From: CAYPEL01 sp964409635
Lineage (GTDB): Bacteria; Pseudomonadota; Gammaproteobacteria; DSM-19610
Assembly: GCA_964409635.1 (NCBI GenBank)
Contig: CAYPEL010000017.1
Span: 1 to 30,101 of the forward strand
Reading direction: 5' to 3'
DNA length: 30,101 nt
Positions 7,370 through 14,936 of the stretch are shown piece after piece. The first letter of the stretch is position 1. Every line of letters starts with the position of its first letter. The notes under the pieces are model-generated. The model had not been told where the DNA came from, did no database searches, and saw nothing but the letters and a program-made list of their open reading frames with translations. The position numbers and the translations under genes were made by a program.

Positions 7370-7893
7370 TTTTGACTCCTGTTGGCGGAGCTAAGGTTTA
7401 ATTGTTCAGCATCACCTATGGATATAGCAGGAAACAACTCGGCGTTTACCATTTCATCATTTTGTTCAACACGCACAATGCGTAGGGTGTCCATTACTTC
7501 GACCAACCGCTCATAGGGGATATCTTTTTCCAATAACAGCGTGACATCAGTTTTATCCGGGTGGCGGGCCTTGATCTGCTGTAACAAGTCCGATAGTTCC
7601 TTTAGATCATTGCCGTCAGGTGTGGCGACTATCGTTTTAAGCAGCCCACGCTTTTGATCGCCTACTTCGATGCCCTGTTCGCGCACTGTAATTTCGAGTA
7701 TTAAAGACTGTTCTTCCGTGAGTGGTTTGCTGCTATTGACGGATTTGGGCACATCCAGCTCGAGAATAGTGATGCGGGAAAACACGGCAGTAATTAATAA
7801 GAACGGCACCAATATAACCATCAGGTTCATAAAGGCCGTGATATTAATTTCTGGCGCCTGGGCCAGATGTTTTCTACGCCACCGGCGTCTCAT
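7366..7893 (-). CDS. ExbD/TolR-family protein, first paralogue (Asp replaced by Asn)
   Basis: A 175-residue inner-membrane protein with a short Arg-rich N-terminus, one membrane helix at about 16-36 (INITAFMNLMVILVPFLLI) and a periplasmic domain containing LLLEKDIPYERLVEVMDTLR, the typical ExbD/TolR beta-alpha element. Alignment with INVTPFIDVMLVLL puts Asn23 at the position of the essential Asp of ExbD/TolR. The gene starts with an ATG overlapping the stop of the exbB-like gene (TAATG) and overlaps the next gene by 4 bp, so three motor genes are translationally coupled. It is expected to form a complex with the TolQ/ExbB-like protein. A second partner with Gly at the same site follows, so neither supplies the usual proton acceptor. 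Confidence 0.87.
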   Translation of the reverse strand: MRRRWRRKHLAQAPEINITAFMNLMVILVPFLLITAVFSRITILELDVPKSVNSSKPLTEEQSLILEITVREQGIEVGDQKRGLLKTIVATPDGNDLKELSDLLQQIKARHPDKTDVTLLLEKDIPYERLVEVMDTLRIVRVEQNDEMVNAELFPAISIGDAEQLNLSSANRSQN

Positions 7894-8540
7894 TAGCTGC
7901 TGGCTCCATTATTACGTTCAGTCAGAATGTTGAGAAACTTAACCGAGGCCATTTCAAGACTGTCTACCAATTCAGTTGTCTTGGTCTGCAGTACCGTATA
8001 GATTAATAATAAGGGTATCGCTGCCATCAGGCCGAACGCGGTGGTGTTCATAGCGACAGAAATACTGGCCGATAGCATGTCAGCTTTTTCAGCCGGATTG
8101 GCGTTGGCGACAGCAGTAAACGCCGTAATCAGACCCATGATGGTGCCCAGCAGGCCGAGCAGGGTGGCGATGTTGGCGAAGGTTGCCAGGTAGTGAGTGC
8201 GTTTTTCCAGCCGGGGTACGGTTTCCATCAGGCCTTCCTCCATAGCCACTTCAACGTCTTCGCGATTGCGGCTGCCGCTGGCGCGATCCAGGCCGTAGCG
8301 CAGGATGCGGCTCAGTGCAGATTTGGATTTTGCCGTAACGTCTGATGCCTGCTGATAGCGGCCTTCCATGATGAGTGGCATTACTTTTTTCCAGACACGC
8401 TGATTAGTGGCGCGCGCAGCTGTTAAATAGATATAGCGTTCGATGGCAATGGCTGTGCCCAGTGCCAGCACCACCACGATCGGGTACATGAACACGCCGC
8501 CATTTTGAAAAAATTCAACAACATTCGAATAAAAATCCAT
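7893..8540 (-). CDS. MotA/TolQ/ExbB-family proton channel protein
   Basis: A 215-residue inner-membrane protein with three hydrophobic segments at about 18-39, 118-141 and 158-183 and a cytoplasmic domain between the first two, as in ExbB/TolQ. Family motifs are present: TLLGLLGTIMGLITAF in the second and AMNTTAFGLMAAIPLLLIY in the third segment, including the pore-lining Thr residues. An AAGGAG ribosome site precedes the ATG by about six bases. It should form the pentameric motor ring around the two ExbD-type proteins encoded immediately downstream, converting ion flow into motion of the TonB-like protein. In the Myxococcus gliding motor the counterpart is AglR. A 56-bp gap separates it from the preceding gene, the largest in this operon. 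Confidence 0.92.
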   Translation of the reverse strand: MDFYSNVVEFFQNGGVFMYPIVVVLALGTAIAIERYIYLTAARATNQRVWKKVMPLIMEGRYQQASDVTAKSKSALSRILRYGLDRASGSRNREDVEVAMEEGLMETVPRLEKRTHYLATFANIATLLGLLGTIMGLITAFTAVANANPAEKADMLSASISVAMNTTAFGLMAAIPLLLIYTVLQTKTTELVDSLEMASVKFLNILTERNNGASS

Positions 8541-8596
8541 GGGGAACTCCTTGTGAGTTAGTTCTCAAAGTGTTTCGTTAAGTAGGGTGATCTGCT

Positions 8597-8884
8597 TTAG
8601 TCGGTTTTGTGAACCATGTCGAAATAATGCAATTTTCGCCGGAATACATCTGGATCTACCGGCTGTAAGACCTCATCGACCAGGCTGTTGACCGGCCTGT
8701 CCGGAGCCAGGGCGGATTCTGATTCCTTCCAGGGGACAATAAAAAGCGCTTTGGGAAGTTCGCTATTACCAATAATCGACATACCTTCCAGTGTCATTTC
8801 CTGTTCTGTGCTGCCCGGTAAAGGCATCAGAATCAGGCTGGTGGCAAGTAAAAGGTGGCATTTTGTGGCTAATATAGCTTTCAT
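8597..8884 (-). CDS. Small exported protein of the TPR/ExbB operon
   Basis: A 95-residue protein with a signal peptide (KCHLLLATSLILMPLPGS) and a short periplasmic part. The segment LPKALFIVPWKESE and the C-terminal VLQPVDPDVFRRKLHYFDMVH look like conserved motifs of an uncharacterised family that I recall beside ExbB/ExbD/TPR genes in gammaproteobacteria. No catalytic motif is seen. The ATG overlaps the stop of the preceding TPR lipoprotein gene (TAATG), so it is co-translated with that gene. Its steady place between TPR and motor genes suggests a structural part of the same envelope complex. Function unknown. Confidence 0.65.
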   Translation of the reverse strand: MKAILATKCHLLLATSLILMPLPGSTEQEMTLEGMSIIGNSELPKALFIVPWKESESALAPDRPVNSLVDEVLQPVDPDVFRRKLHYFDMVHKTD

Positions 8885-9459
8885 TATGAAGCCTCTGCAC
8901 GGCTTGTGCCGGTGCGGTGCTGTAAATCGATGATCCAGTTGCTGACCTGTTTGTCGGGTTCTCCAGTCAGCTTCAGGTATTTTTTATAGTGGCTCAGCGC
9001 CTGGTTCGGGAGTTGCAGGTAGAGATCATAAAGAATACCAATATTACGATGTGCCAGAGCATAAGTACGATCCAGTTTCAGCGCTTTCTTATAAGCTGCG
9101 AGTGATGCGTCAAACGTGCCCATTTCACGGTAGAGTATACCGAGCTGGTGGTGCGAGGCTGGGTTTTTGGGGTCGAGCGTGATCGCAGTTTGCAATGCTG
9201 TTAGCGCTGCATCAGGCTGCCCGCTATTACGCAAGGCGAGGCCTAGGTTAATATAGGGTTCGGAAATTTTTGGTTTGCTCGTATTTACCGCCTGCAAGAG
9301 TGGAATGGCATCCTGATAGTGGCCATTCTCCATCAAGGCGCGGGCTTTTTTATAATCCGGGCTGGTAAAGCCGGGCTTTTGCCCGGTAGTACTACAAGCA
9401 CTGATCCAAATAACGCTAAGGCACAGTACGAATAACTGAAATTTATTTTGCAGCAACAA
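8884..9459 (-). CDS. TPR lipoprotein (GltE/AglT-like by position)
   Basis: A 191-residue lipoprotein. The N-terminal hydrophobic stretch ends in the lipobox ISAC (Cys22). The mature part consists of about four tetratricopeptide repeats (about 34-165) with typical positions: YKKARALMENGHYQDAIPLL, YINLGLALRNSGQPDAALTAL, HHQLGILYREMGTFDASLAAY, HRNIGILYD. It is probably anchored to the outer membrane and scaffolds protein contacts in the periplasm. The start is a TTG at 9459 with AAGGAG eight bases upstream. It overlaps the end of the large TPR gene by 17 bp. In the Myxococcus system a small TPR protein (GltE/AglT) is part of the conserved core; equivalence here is inferred. Confidence 0.83.
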   Translation of the reverse strand: MLLQNKFQLFVLCLSVIWISACSTTGQKPGFTSPDYKKARALMENGHYQDAIPLLQAVNTSKPKISEPYINLGLALRNSGQPDAALTALQTAITLDPKNPASHHQLGILYREMGTFDASLAAYKKALKLDRTYALAHRNIGILYDLYLQLPNQALSHYKKYLKLTGEPDKQVSNWIIDLQHRTGTSRAEAS

Positions 9460-12232
9460 AGCGCTCGCTCCTTTCGTGTTTTTGATAACGTGCCGGCAGC
9501 AGCACGGCGAGTTGTTCCAGACTCTTCTTTACCCAGGCATCAAAGCTGCCTGACGCAATATGCTGTAAGTTAGTTTCATGTATCTCGATGGCTTGTTCCT
9601 CAAAAGGGAAGGCTTGTTCCTCGAGTAATAAATCGTATTGCTCGAGTGCTTCACCCTGCAGGTTGCGCGGACGTTCGGACTTCATCAAGGCCTCGCTGAA
9701 ATCAACATAGATTTTACCAATACGGTAAGTTGCTTCGGTTGTTACGTCAGCGACGTCATAGCTCGCGGCTTGCGTGTAACCATCGATGGCAGCTTTCATA
9801 AACTGCTTTTTGCGGGCTAGATTCTTTTGCAGGGGTTCGCGCAGAGCGATGCTCTGGAACGCATCATACTGTGGCCTGGTCAATGACAGTTGTGCGTGAG
9901 AAGCCAGGAATTTTGTGCGCTCTGAACGCTGACCTGCCGCATTACGATCCGCCAGGATAATCTGTTGCTGCCAGTGACGTTGCTGATTGATGTTACCGGC
10001 TTCAGTGTATAGCGAGACCAGTTTGGCGCGTGCTTCCATGGCCTGTTCAACTGGTTGCGGGAACTGGGTAACAAAATTTTGATAGGCCTGCATGGCCTTA
10101 GCAGGTTGTTGTGCCTCGAGATACAGGGATGCCGAGGTCCAGGCTGCTTCACGCCGCAGCGCAGGGTCTTGTTCAAACGCAACCATGTGTTCAAATTCTT
10201 TTGCAGCCTGCAGGGGCTGTTTGTTATCACGATACAGGATAGCAAGTTTGCGGCTGACTTCTTCCTGCAATTTATTGCCGGGATAATCGCGCCGCCATGC
10301 TTCAAGTGTTTGTATGGCTGCTGGAATCTGTTTGAGTGAAATGTAAGCCGCAGCGGCATCATAACGCGCCGCCAGGGCGATTTCTGAAGTGGGAACGGTG
10401 GCCGCCACACGCAGAAATAGCTGGGCTGCATCAGTCAGATCGCCAGCCGTACGGGCTTGCTCGCCTTGTTTGTAAATACTCGCAGCCAGCTTATCTGCCA
10501 GTGCCAGTTTTGATTTGTCCTTGGCGGGCGTAAGCGCAAGCGCCTTTTGGTAGGCGGCTTCGGATTTATGGAAATCAGCCAGGTCGAACCATGCATGCGC
10601 CGTTATTGTCCAGGCATTCAGTTGAAGATTTGCCGGCGCGTTTTGACTTTCCGTTAAAGGCAGGGCCGCATTGACTGCGGCGGCATAGTCTTTCAGCGCA
10701 TAGAGCTGTTCTGCAGCACGGGAGCGTACCGGCCACGCCTGTTTGTGATCTGTAAACTGTCCCGAGAACCTTAATGCACTGCCGATACCCTTGCGGTGCC
10801 AATCCAGTTTCTCTTGACCTTGCAAGCTGGGCTCATGCTTTTGGTATGCCAGGATAGCGGCATAGCCTGCTTCTGATGCTTTTTTGTGTTCGCCATGCAG
10901 ATAGGCTGTGCGCTCGTATTCTTCTGCCGCGCGCCCGTTTTGTCCGGCGGAAGTTAATAGTTCTGCATACAAGAAATTCATGTAGGGCGCCCGCTTGCTG
11001 GCGGGGAATGCGCGTAAAAATAATTCATACCAGTGACCGGCATCGGCATAGGCTTTCGGGGTTTTCTTTGCCTGGGCTTCAGCGTGGTAGTGGCGGGCGA
11101 TATCGCGTAAATGAGTCTGTACCTGGTGGAACACTTCCTGCGACTGAGCAGGATCGTGCTGCTTCCAGTAATCACTGGCGGGCTGATAATGTTCTACAAA
11201 TTCCTGTTTTTCTTTTAATACGCGATCATTAAAACCAGCCTGCTTGTAAACATAAATGACGCGTGACTGGAACAGAGGTGCTTCAAGGTGTTGTGCGTGA
11301 ACATCGGCAAAACGCCGGAATATATCTGCTGCATCACTGTAGCGTTCTTTGCTCAGGTGCAAGGCGCCCAGCTTGGCGTAAATCAGCGGTTCGTAGGGAC
11401 GGTTTCCACGGGCTTTAAAATATTTCTCGATTTCGTCATTGCTGCCGAGATAAACGTAGCTCAGGCTGATGGCGCGCAAAGTGTCTTCTAGCTGCTCCTG
11501 CCCGGCACGGGGAAGTGAGTCTGGCATGTTGGCAGAGGCGTGTTCGCCGATATTTTCATCCAGTAATTGAATGAATGCATCGAGCGCACTTTCATAACGG
11601 TACTGTTTAAAACGTGCCCAACCTAATTTATAAAGCGCCTGTTGGTGGAATGAAGTAGCATCACCCATGTCGAGCACGGCCTGATAAGCCTGCTCAGCAG
11701 CGGGGTAATCGCGCTTTATAAATAAATGTTCGCCGCGGCGGAATTGTACTTCATCATATTTATCAGCGCGGCCGTGGCTGCCGGCATAACTGGAAAGCGC
11801 CTGCATCGACGGTTCGATCTCACCACTTTGTTCCAGTGCACGTGCCATTTGATACAGTGCGCTGTCATTGAGTTCATGATCAGGGTATCTTTCCAGCATT
11901 TCTTTATAGAGTTCAGCGGCACGGGAATTTATTTGTTCAGGTAGCAGTTTGCCTTCAAGGACTATATCCTGCTCCGCTGCAAGATGCAGGTCTGCCAAAC
12001 GCCGCATGGCTTCCGGCACCAGTTCCTTCTCCTGTGCATCTGCCAGGTAGGCTTCGTAGTGCTCCATTGCCGCGCTGCGGTTATGACCTGTCTCTGCTGT
12101 TGCAGGCACATCCGGCCAGTCTTGTTGTGTTAGCGAGCCAATACGCAACGCCTCATCGCTAGAGAAAGGGTTGAGTGAGCAGCCGCCGAGCAGGCAGGCA
12201 ATACCGGTAAGCAGGCCGCGCCCAATTTTCAT
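9443..12232 (-). CDS. Large TPR lipoprotein (GltD/AgnA-like by position)
   Basis: A 929-residue exported protein, almost wholly helical repeats. The signal ends in the lipobox LGGC (Cys18), so it is probably lipid-anchored. TPR-like units run through most of the length, for example SALYQMARALEQSGEIEPSMQAL, ALYKLGWARFKQYRYESALDAF and IYAKLGALHLSKERYSDAADIF. The C-terminal part (TTEATYRIGKIYVDFSEALMKS, then LEQYDLLLEEQAFPFEEQAIEIHE) looks like a conserved cap unlike the repeats. It starts with an ATG overlapping the preceding stop (ATGA). Such a large periplasmic TPR protein is a hallmark of the core shared by the Myxococcus Glt apparatus and related gammaproteobacterial clusters. It likely forms a long scaffold between motor and outer membrane. 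Confidence 0.85.
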   Translation of the reverse strand: MKIGRGLLTGIACLLGGCSLNPFSSDEALRIGSLTQQDWPDVPATAETGHNRSAAMEHYEAYLADAQEKELVPEAMRRLADLHLAAEQDIVLEGKLLPEQINSRAAELYKEMLERYPDHELNDSALYQMARALEQSGEIEPSMQALSSYAGSHGRADKYDEVQFRRGEHLFIKRDYPAAEQAYQAVLDMGDATSFHQQALYKLGWARFKQYRYESALDAFIQLLDENIGEHASANMPDSLPRAGQEQLEDTLRAISLSYVYLGSNDEIEKYFKARGNRPYEPLIYAKLGALHLSKERYSDAADIFRRFADVHAQHLEAPLFQSRVIYVYKQAGFNDRVLKEKQEFVEHYQPASDYWKQHDPAQSQEVFHQVQTHLRDIARHYHAEAQAKKTPKAYADAGHWYELFLRAFPASKRAPYMNFLYAELLTSAGQNGRAAEEYERTAYLHGEHKKASEAGYAAILAYQKHEPSLQGQEKLDWHRKGIGSALRFSGQFTDHKQAWPVRSRAAEQLYALKDYAAAVNAALPLTESQNAPANLQLNAWTITAHAWFDLADFHKSEAAYQKALALTPAKDKSKLALADKLAASIYKQGEQARTAGDLTDAAQLFLRVAATVPTSEIALAARYDAAAAYISLKQIPAAIQTLEAWRRDYPGNKLQEEVSRKLAILYRDNKQPLQAAKEFEHMVAFEQDPALRREAAWTSASLYLEAQQPAKAMQAYQNFVTQFPQPVEQAMEARAKLVSLYTEAGNINQQRHWQQQIILADRNAAGQRSERTKFLASHAQLSLTRPQYDAFQSIALREPLQKNLARKKQFMKAAIDGYTQAASYDVADVTTEATYRIGKIYVDFSEALMKSERPRNLQGEALEQYDLLLEEQAFPFEEQAIEIHETNLQHIASGSFDAWVKKSLEQLAVLLPARYQKHERSERFVAAK

Positions 12233-14082
12233 GGCGCATCACCCTGGCGTTGGGTCAGTGAATCATAGTTTCGCGCCAGCGCATATCTGGCCTGATTGCG
12301 ATAACTGACAATCCGTTGTTTGCGCTGTTCCAATTCATTGAGCGCCATCTGCTGCAGGCTTGTACCGGCTTTTTGCATAGCGAGTTGTACCTGGGGATGC
12401 AGCGCGCGGATCCGTGTGTGTAGTTCCTGGATCCGGTCATCATAACCGGCGAATCCCTGTTCAGCATTCTGCAGGGCTTGTTCGACCTTTGCATGCTGTA
12501 ACCTGGCTTTTTCCAGTGGCTGCTCGAGTCCATCCAGCGCCTTTTTTATTTTCCATATTCTGTCTTTATATTCCGCCTGAAGCTGCCAGTACAAGATGCC
12601 CTTTAACCAGCGGGTTCTGCCCGCAAGCCTTGCCGTGCGGCCGTTTTCAGGCAGGCTGCTCAGTTTGTCTTCAACCGACTGGAGTTTTTTCCATTGCGCC
12701 AGTTCTTTTGTTGTCGCGGTGCCGAGCGGGTCATTACTCGAAACTACTTCCTGTAGGTGCTCGTCCATAGATTGTTTCTGTGTGCCCAGCAGTGCTGCCG
12801 TTTGCGCGTCGAGTTGCTTGCGTATAAGCGGCGCGCGTTGCAGATAGGAAAGACGGCGCGTATCCACCATGTCCCGTAGCAAAACAATATTATCATCCCA
12901 TTTTTTCAGCTGACGATCCAGAAAGGTTAAATCCCTGAAGTCTTTAAGCGTCTCCTGAAAACGGTTATCAGAAAACACATAAACCAGGTAATTATGGGCG
13001 GGAATCTTTTCAAGTGGAGAGTTGCGGTGCAGCCAGCCACCGGAAATATTATCCGGCATTTGATTAATGATTTGACCGAGCATGCCTGACTCAAGGGCAG
13101 AGATTGACTCGCCCAGGACGGCTTGCTCGTTATTAAAGTAGTCGACGGCCTGGTTATAGAAGTGTACGGCACGGTGTTTGTCACCGAGTTTTTCAAATGC
13201 AAAGGGGACTGCCAACTGGGCTTCCTGGACGGGCGTATCAAAGCTGCTGCGCTTGATGAGTTCCTGCCAGGGGGTTAATGCATTTTTATAATCACCATTG
13301 GCTGCATCTGCCCAACCTGCACCTAGCAGCGCAGCTTGTGCAAAGGGGCCTGTCAGACGCACACGGTTAAGGTATTGCCTGGCCTGTTGAGGTTGCTTGG
13401 CGCGTAACAATTCATATCCAAGTCCCAGGTTGGCGCGGTCACGCAAGGCGCGTAATTCTTCGTCGTCGGTTTTAGTTTCGCCCAGGTTATCAAGAACTGC
13501 ACGGCCTGATTTAATATCACCGGCCCGCAACAGTGCGATCCCCCGGTTAATGCGCAGGTATTCTTCTATGCCGTCCGGTGCGCGGGTTTTTTTCAGTGTA
13601 TCAGCAGCAGTCTGATTGTCGCCCAGGCCCATACTGGTGTTGGCGAGTAATAGCCGGTATTCCGCAGCCAGTTGCTGGTCTTTGATTTTCCCGGCACGTT
13701 GCAAAATACCGTGCGCTTTTGGATATTTGCCACGCTGGTAAGCTATTTTACCCAGGTAGTACCAGATCCGGTCTTGTACGGATTGTGTGGTTGATGCATC
13801 GAGTGTGGCCAGAAATTGTTTTTCGGCTGCATCACTCATGCCGTAGGAAAGTTGTAGTCCGCCCTGCAGTAGTTCGGCTTCGTGGGCGTGATAGTTCAGC
13901 TGGCCATTTTGTTGCGCCACCATCAGGTGTGTCAGTGCGGTAAAATAATCATCCTGATAAAAATGGAACAGCACTTCACCATAGTGAAGGTCCTGTACCT
14001 GCTGCGGTTTGTTTTTTCCGGCTATGGCCTGGCTACAGATCAGCGCCGGCAACAAGCATAGCAGTAAACGACTCAGCCTCAC
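12229..14082 (-). CDS. Exported TPR/coiled-coil protein
   Basis: A protein of about 617 residues. I prefer the GTG at 14082 (RLSRLLLCLLPALICSQAIAG, a standard signal peptide), with AAGGAG about 11 bases upstream; the GTG at 14094 would sit directly on that ribosome site. The N-terminal half has degenerate TPRs (YGEVLFHFYQDDYFTALTHL, IWYYLGKIAYQRGKYPKAHGIL, GAGWADAANGDYKNALTPW). The C-terminal half is long helices with coiled-coil character (KARLQHAKVEQALQNAEQG...ELEQRKQRIVSYRNQARYALAR). No lipobox, so it is periplasmic or peripheral. It is coupled to the next TPR gene by a 4-bp overlap. It is a second scaffold of the envelope machine by context; no enzymatic motif is seen. Confidence 0.8.
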   Translation of the reverse strand: MRLSRLLLCLLPALICSQAIAGKNKPQQVQDLHYGEVLFHFYQDDYFTALTHLMVAQQNGQLNYHAHEAELLQGGLQLSYGMSDAAEKQFLATLDASTTQSVQDRIWYYLGKIAYQRGKYPKAHGILQRAGKIKDQQLAAEYRLLLANTSMGLGDNQTAADTLKKTRAPDGIEEYLRINRGIALLRAGDIKSGRAVLDNLGETKTDDEELRALRDRANLGLGYELLRAKQPQQARQYLNRVRLTGPFAQAALLGAGWADAANGDYKNALTPWQELIKRSSFDTPVQEAQLAVPFAFEKLGDKHRAVHFYNQAVDYFNNEQAVLGESISALESGMLGQIINQMPDNISGGWLHRNSPLEKIPAHNYLVYVFSDNRFQETLKDFRDLTFLDRQLKKWDDNIVLLRDMVDTRRLSYLQRAPLIRKQLDAQTAALLGTQKQSMDEHLQEVVSSNDPLGTATTKELAQWKKLQSVEDKLSSLPENGRTARLAGRTRWLKGILYWQLQAEYKDRIWKIKKALDGLEQPLEKARLQHAKVEQALQNAEQGFAGYDDRIQELHTRIRALHPQVQLAMQKAGTSLQQMALNELEQRKQRIVSYRNQARYALARNYDSLTQRQGDAP

Positions 14083-14087
14083 GGGTA

Positions 14088-14606
14088 TTACCACTCCTTA
14101 ACGGCAAACTCTGGCTGGAAGTTGCCCGTCTGGTCGACAATTTTCAGTTCGACATATTTTGGGCCCAGGCCTTTTTTGAAGTTTGTTGTTGCGCCGCGCT
14201 TGTAGTCGCGGCCGTGTGGACCTTTACCGGTAAAGATGGCAACCAGCTCGTGCTCACCGGTTTTCAGGTTGCCAATATGAATACGCTGTACGCCGCCTCG
14301 AACCAATGCGGCGACTTCGCGGTCAGTATACAAGTAGTTTGCCACTTGCTTGCCGTTGAGTTTGACACTGACCGAATCCAGGTCAAAAAAGTTGCCGATG
14401 TCCATGGAGACAAACACCGAAACCTGCGTATTGGAAGGAAACAGTAATTCTTCTTCGAGCGTAAACAGATCACGATTGAGCTCGACAACCTGTTTTTTCA
14501 GTGACTGGACGTTATCATCCAGGCTCTTCTCGTCAGCTTGTTCTGCACTAGCCAGGGCTGGCAATACCAGTAGCCAGAAACCCAGGATTCGAAATAAGTT
14601 GTTCAT
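14088..14606 (-). CDS. Exported protein of unknown function, first gene of the TPR/ExbB operon
   Basis: A 172-residue protein from the ATG at 14606, with AGGAG six bases upstream. It has a signal peptide (FRILGFWLLVLPALASA), a short coiled-coil-like segment (DDNVQSLKKQVVELNRDLFTL), then a beta-rich domain: TQVSVFVSMDIGNFFDLDSVSVKLN, then RIHIGNLKTGEHELVAIFTGKGP and GPKYVELKIVD. I recall very similar proteins sitting at the head of ExbB/ExbD/TPR clusters; some are labelled AraC-family regulators in databases, but no helix-turn-helix is present, so that label would be wrong. The domain looks immunoglobulin-like or carbohydrate-module-like and is likely periplasmic. Its place as leading gene behind a CRP-type site makes it part of the envelope complex by inference. 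Confidence 0.75.
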   Translation of the reverse strand: MNNLFRILGFWLLVLPALASAEQADEKSLDDNVQSLKKQVVELNRDLFTLEEELLFPSNTQVSVFVSMDIGNFFDLDSVSVKLNGKQVANYLYTDREVAALVRGGVQRIHIGNLKTGEHELVAIFTGKGPHGRDYKRGATTNFKKGLGPKYVELKIVDQTGNFQPEFAVKEW

Positions 14607-14704
14607 GTATTCTCCTGACCCGCGGGTGGAATGAATTTTTTGTGCCGGTGAGCTTGCTGGCTCGCCCACCCCATCATAGGGTAGCGGCCAGGCGGGTTAC
14701 CGGT

Positions 14705-14720
14705 TCACTGCTCTCAGTGA
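14705..14720. repeat. Small perfect hairpin in the operon leader
   Basis: TCACTG-CTCT-CAGTGA, a 6-bp stem with a 4-nt loop, between the CRP-type site and the first gene of the operon. There is no T-run, so it is not a factor-independent terminator. It may be a leader structure or a minor operator. Confidence 0.45.
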
Positions 14721-14736
14721 TATTTATCCCAATTAG

Positions 14737-14756
14737 TTTGTGAATCAGTTCACAAA
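14737..14756. promoter_or_regulatory. CRP-type operator A
   Basis: TTTGTGAA-TCAG-TTCACAAA is a perfect 8-bp inverted repeat containing TGTGA-N6-TCACA, the consensus core of CRP sites in gammaproteobacteria. It lies about 130 bp upstream of the first gene of the TPR/ExbB operon in otherwise non-coding DNA. The exact TSS is unknown, so activation or repression cannot be told. Confidence 0.75.
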
Positions 14757-14936
14757 TTCCAGCTGTAGCTTTCTGTGTTGTGGGGTAAGGATTAGGCCAG
14801 TCAAACTGCCTGTGGATTTAGTATAACTCAGCCAGCGCAGGAAATTGATGGATGCAGTCAATGTGTTACCAATTGGCAACAGTCCAGTTGATATTGAGTA
14901 TGGCGTAATTATCTAATTGGGTGCTTGCGTTGCTAT

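Larger units (their letters stand above)
14607..14936. other. Promoter region of the TPR/ExbB operon
   Basis: A 330-bp stretch between the apbE stop and the first gene of the operon, with no coding potential on either strand. It contains a CRP-type palindrome (14737-14756) and a small perfect hairpin (14705-14720). Between them, read on the minus strand, lies an A/T-rich GATAAATATCAC that could hold a -10 box. The part next to apbE (14760-14936) shows no clear terminator or other site. Confidence 0.6.

Noticed and set aside
5880..8540. Ordinary TonB-ExbB-ExbD iron uptake or Tol-Pal system
   Set aside because: There are two ExbD-type genes without the key Asp, an AgmX-like TonB protein and TPR genes, and no TonB-dependent receptor, tolA, tolB or pal nearby.
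8551..8568. TGTGA-GTTAGT-TCTCA, a degenerate CRP-like site before the exbB-like gene
   Set aside because: It has a mismatch in the core and overlaps the ribosome-site area inside an operon; too weak to call beside the three perfect sites.
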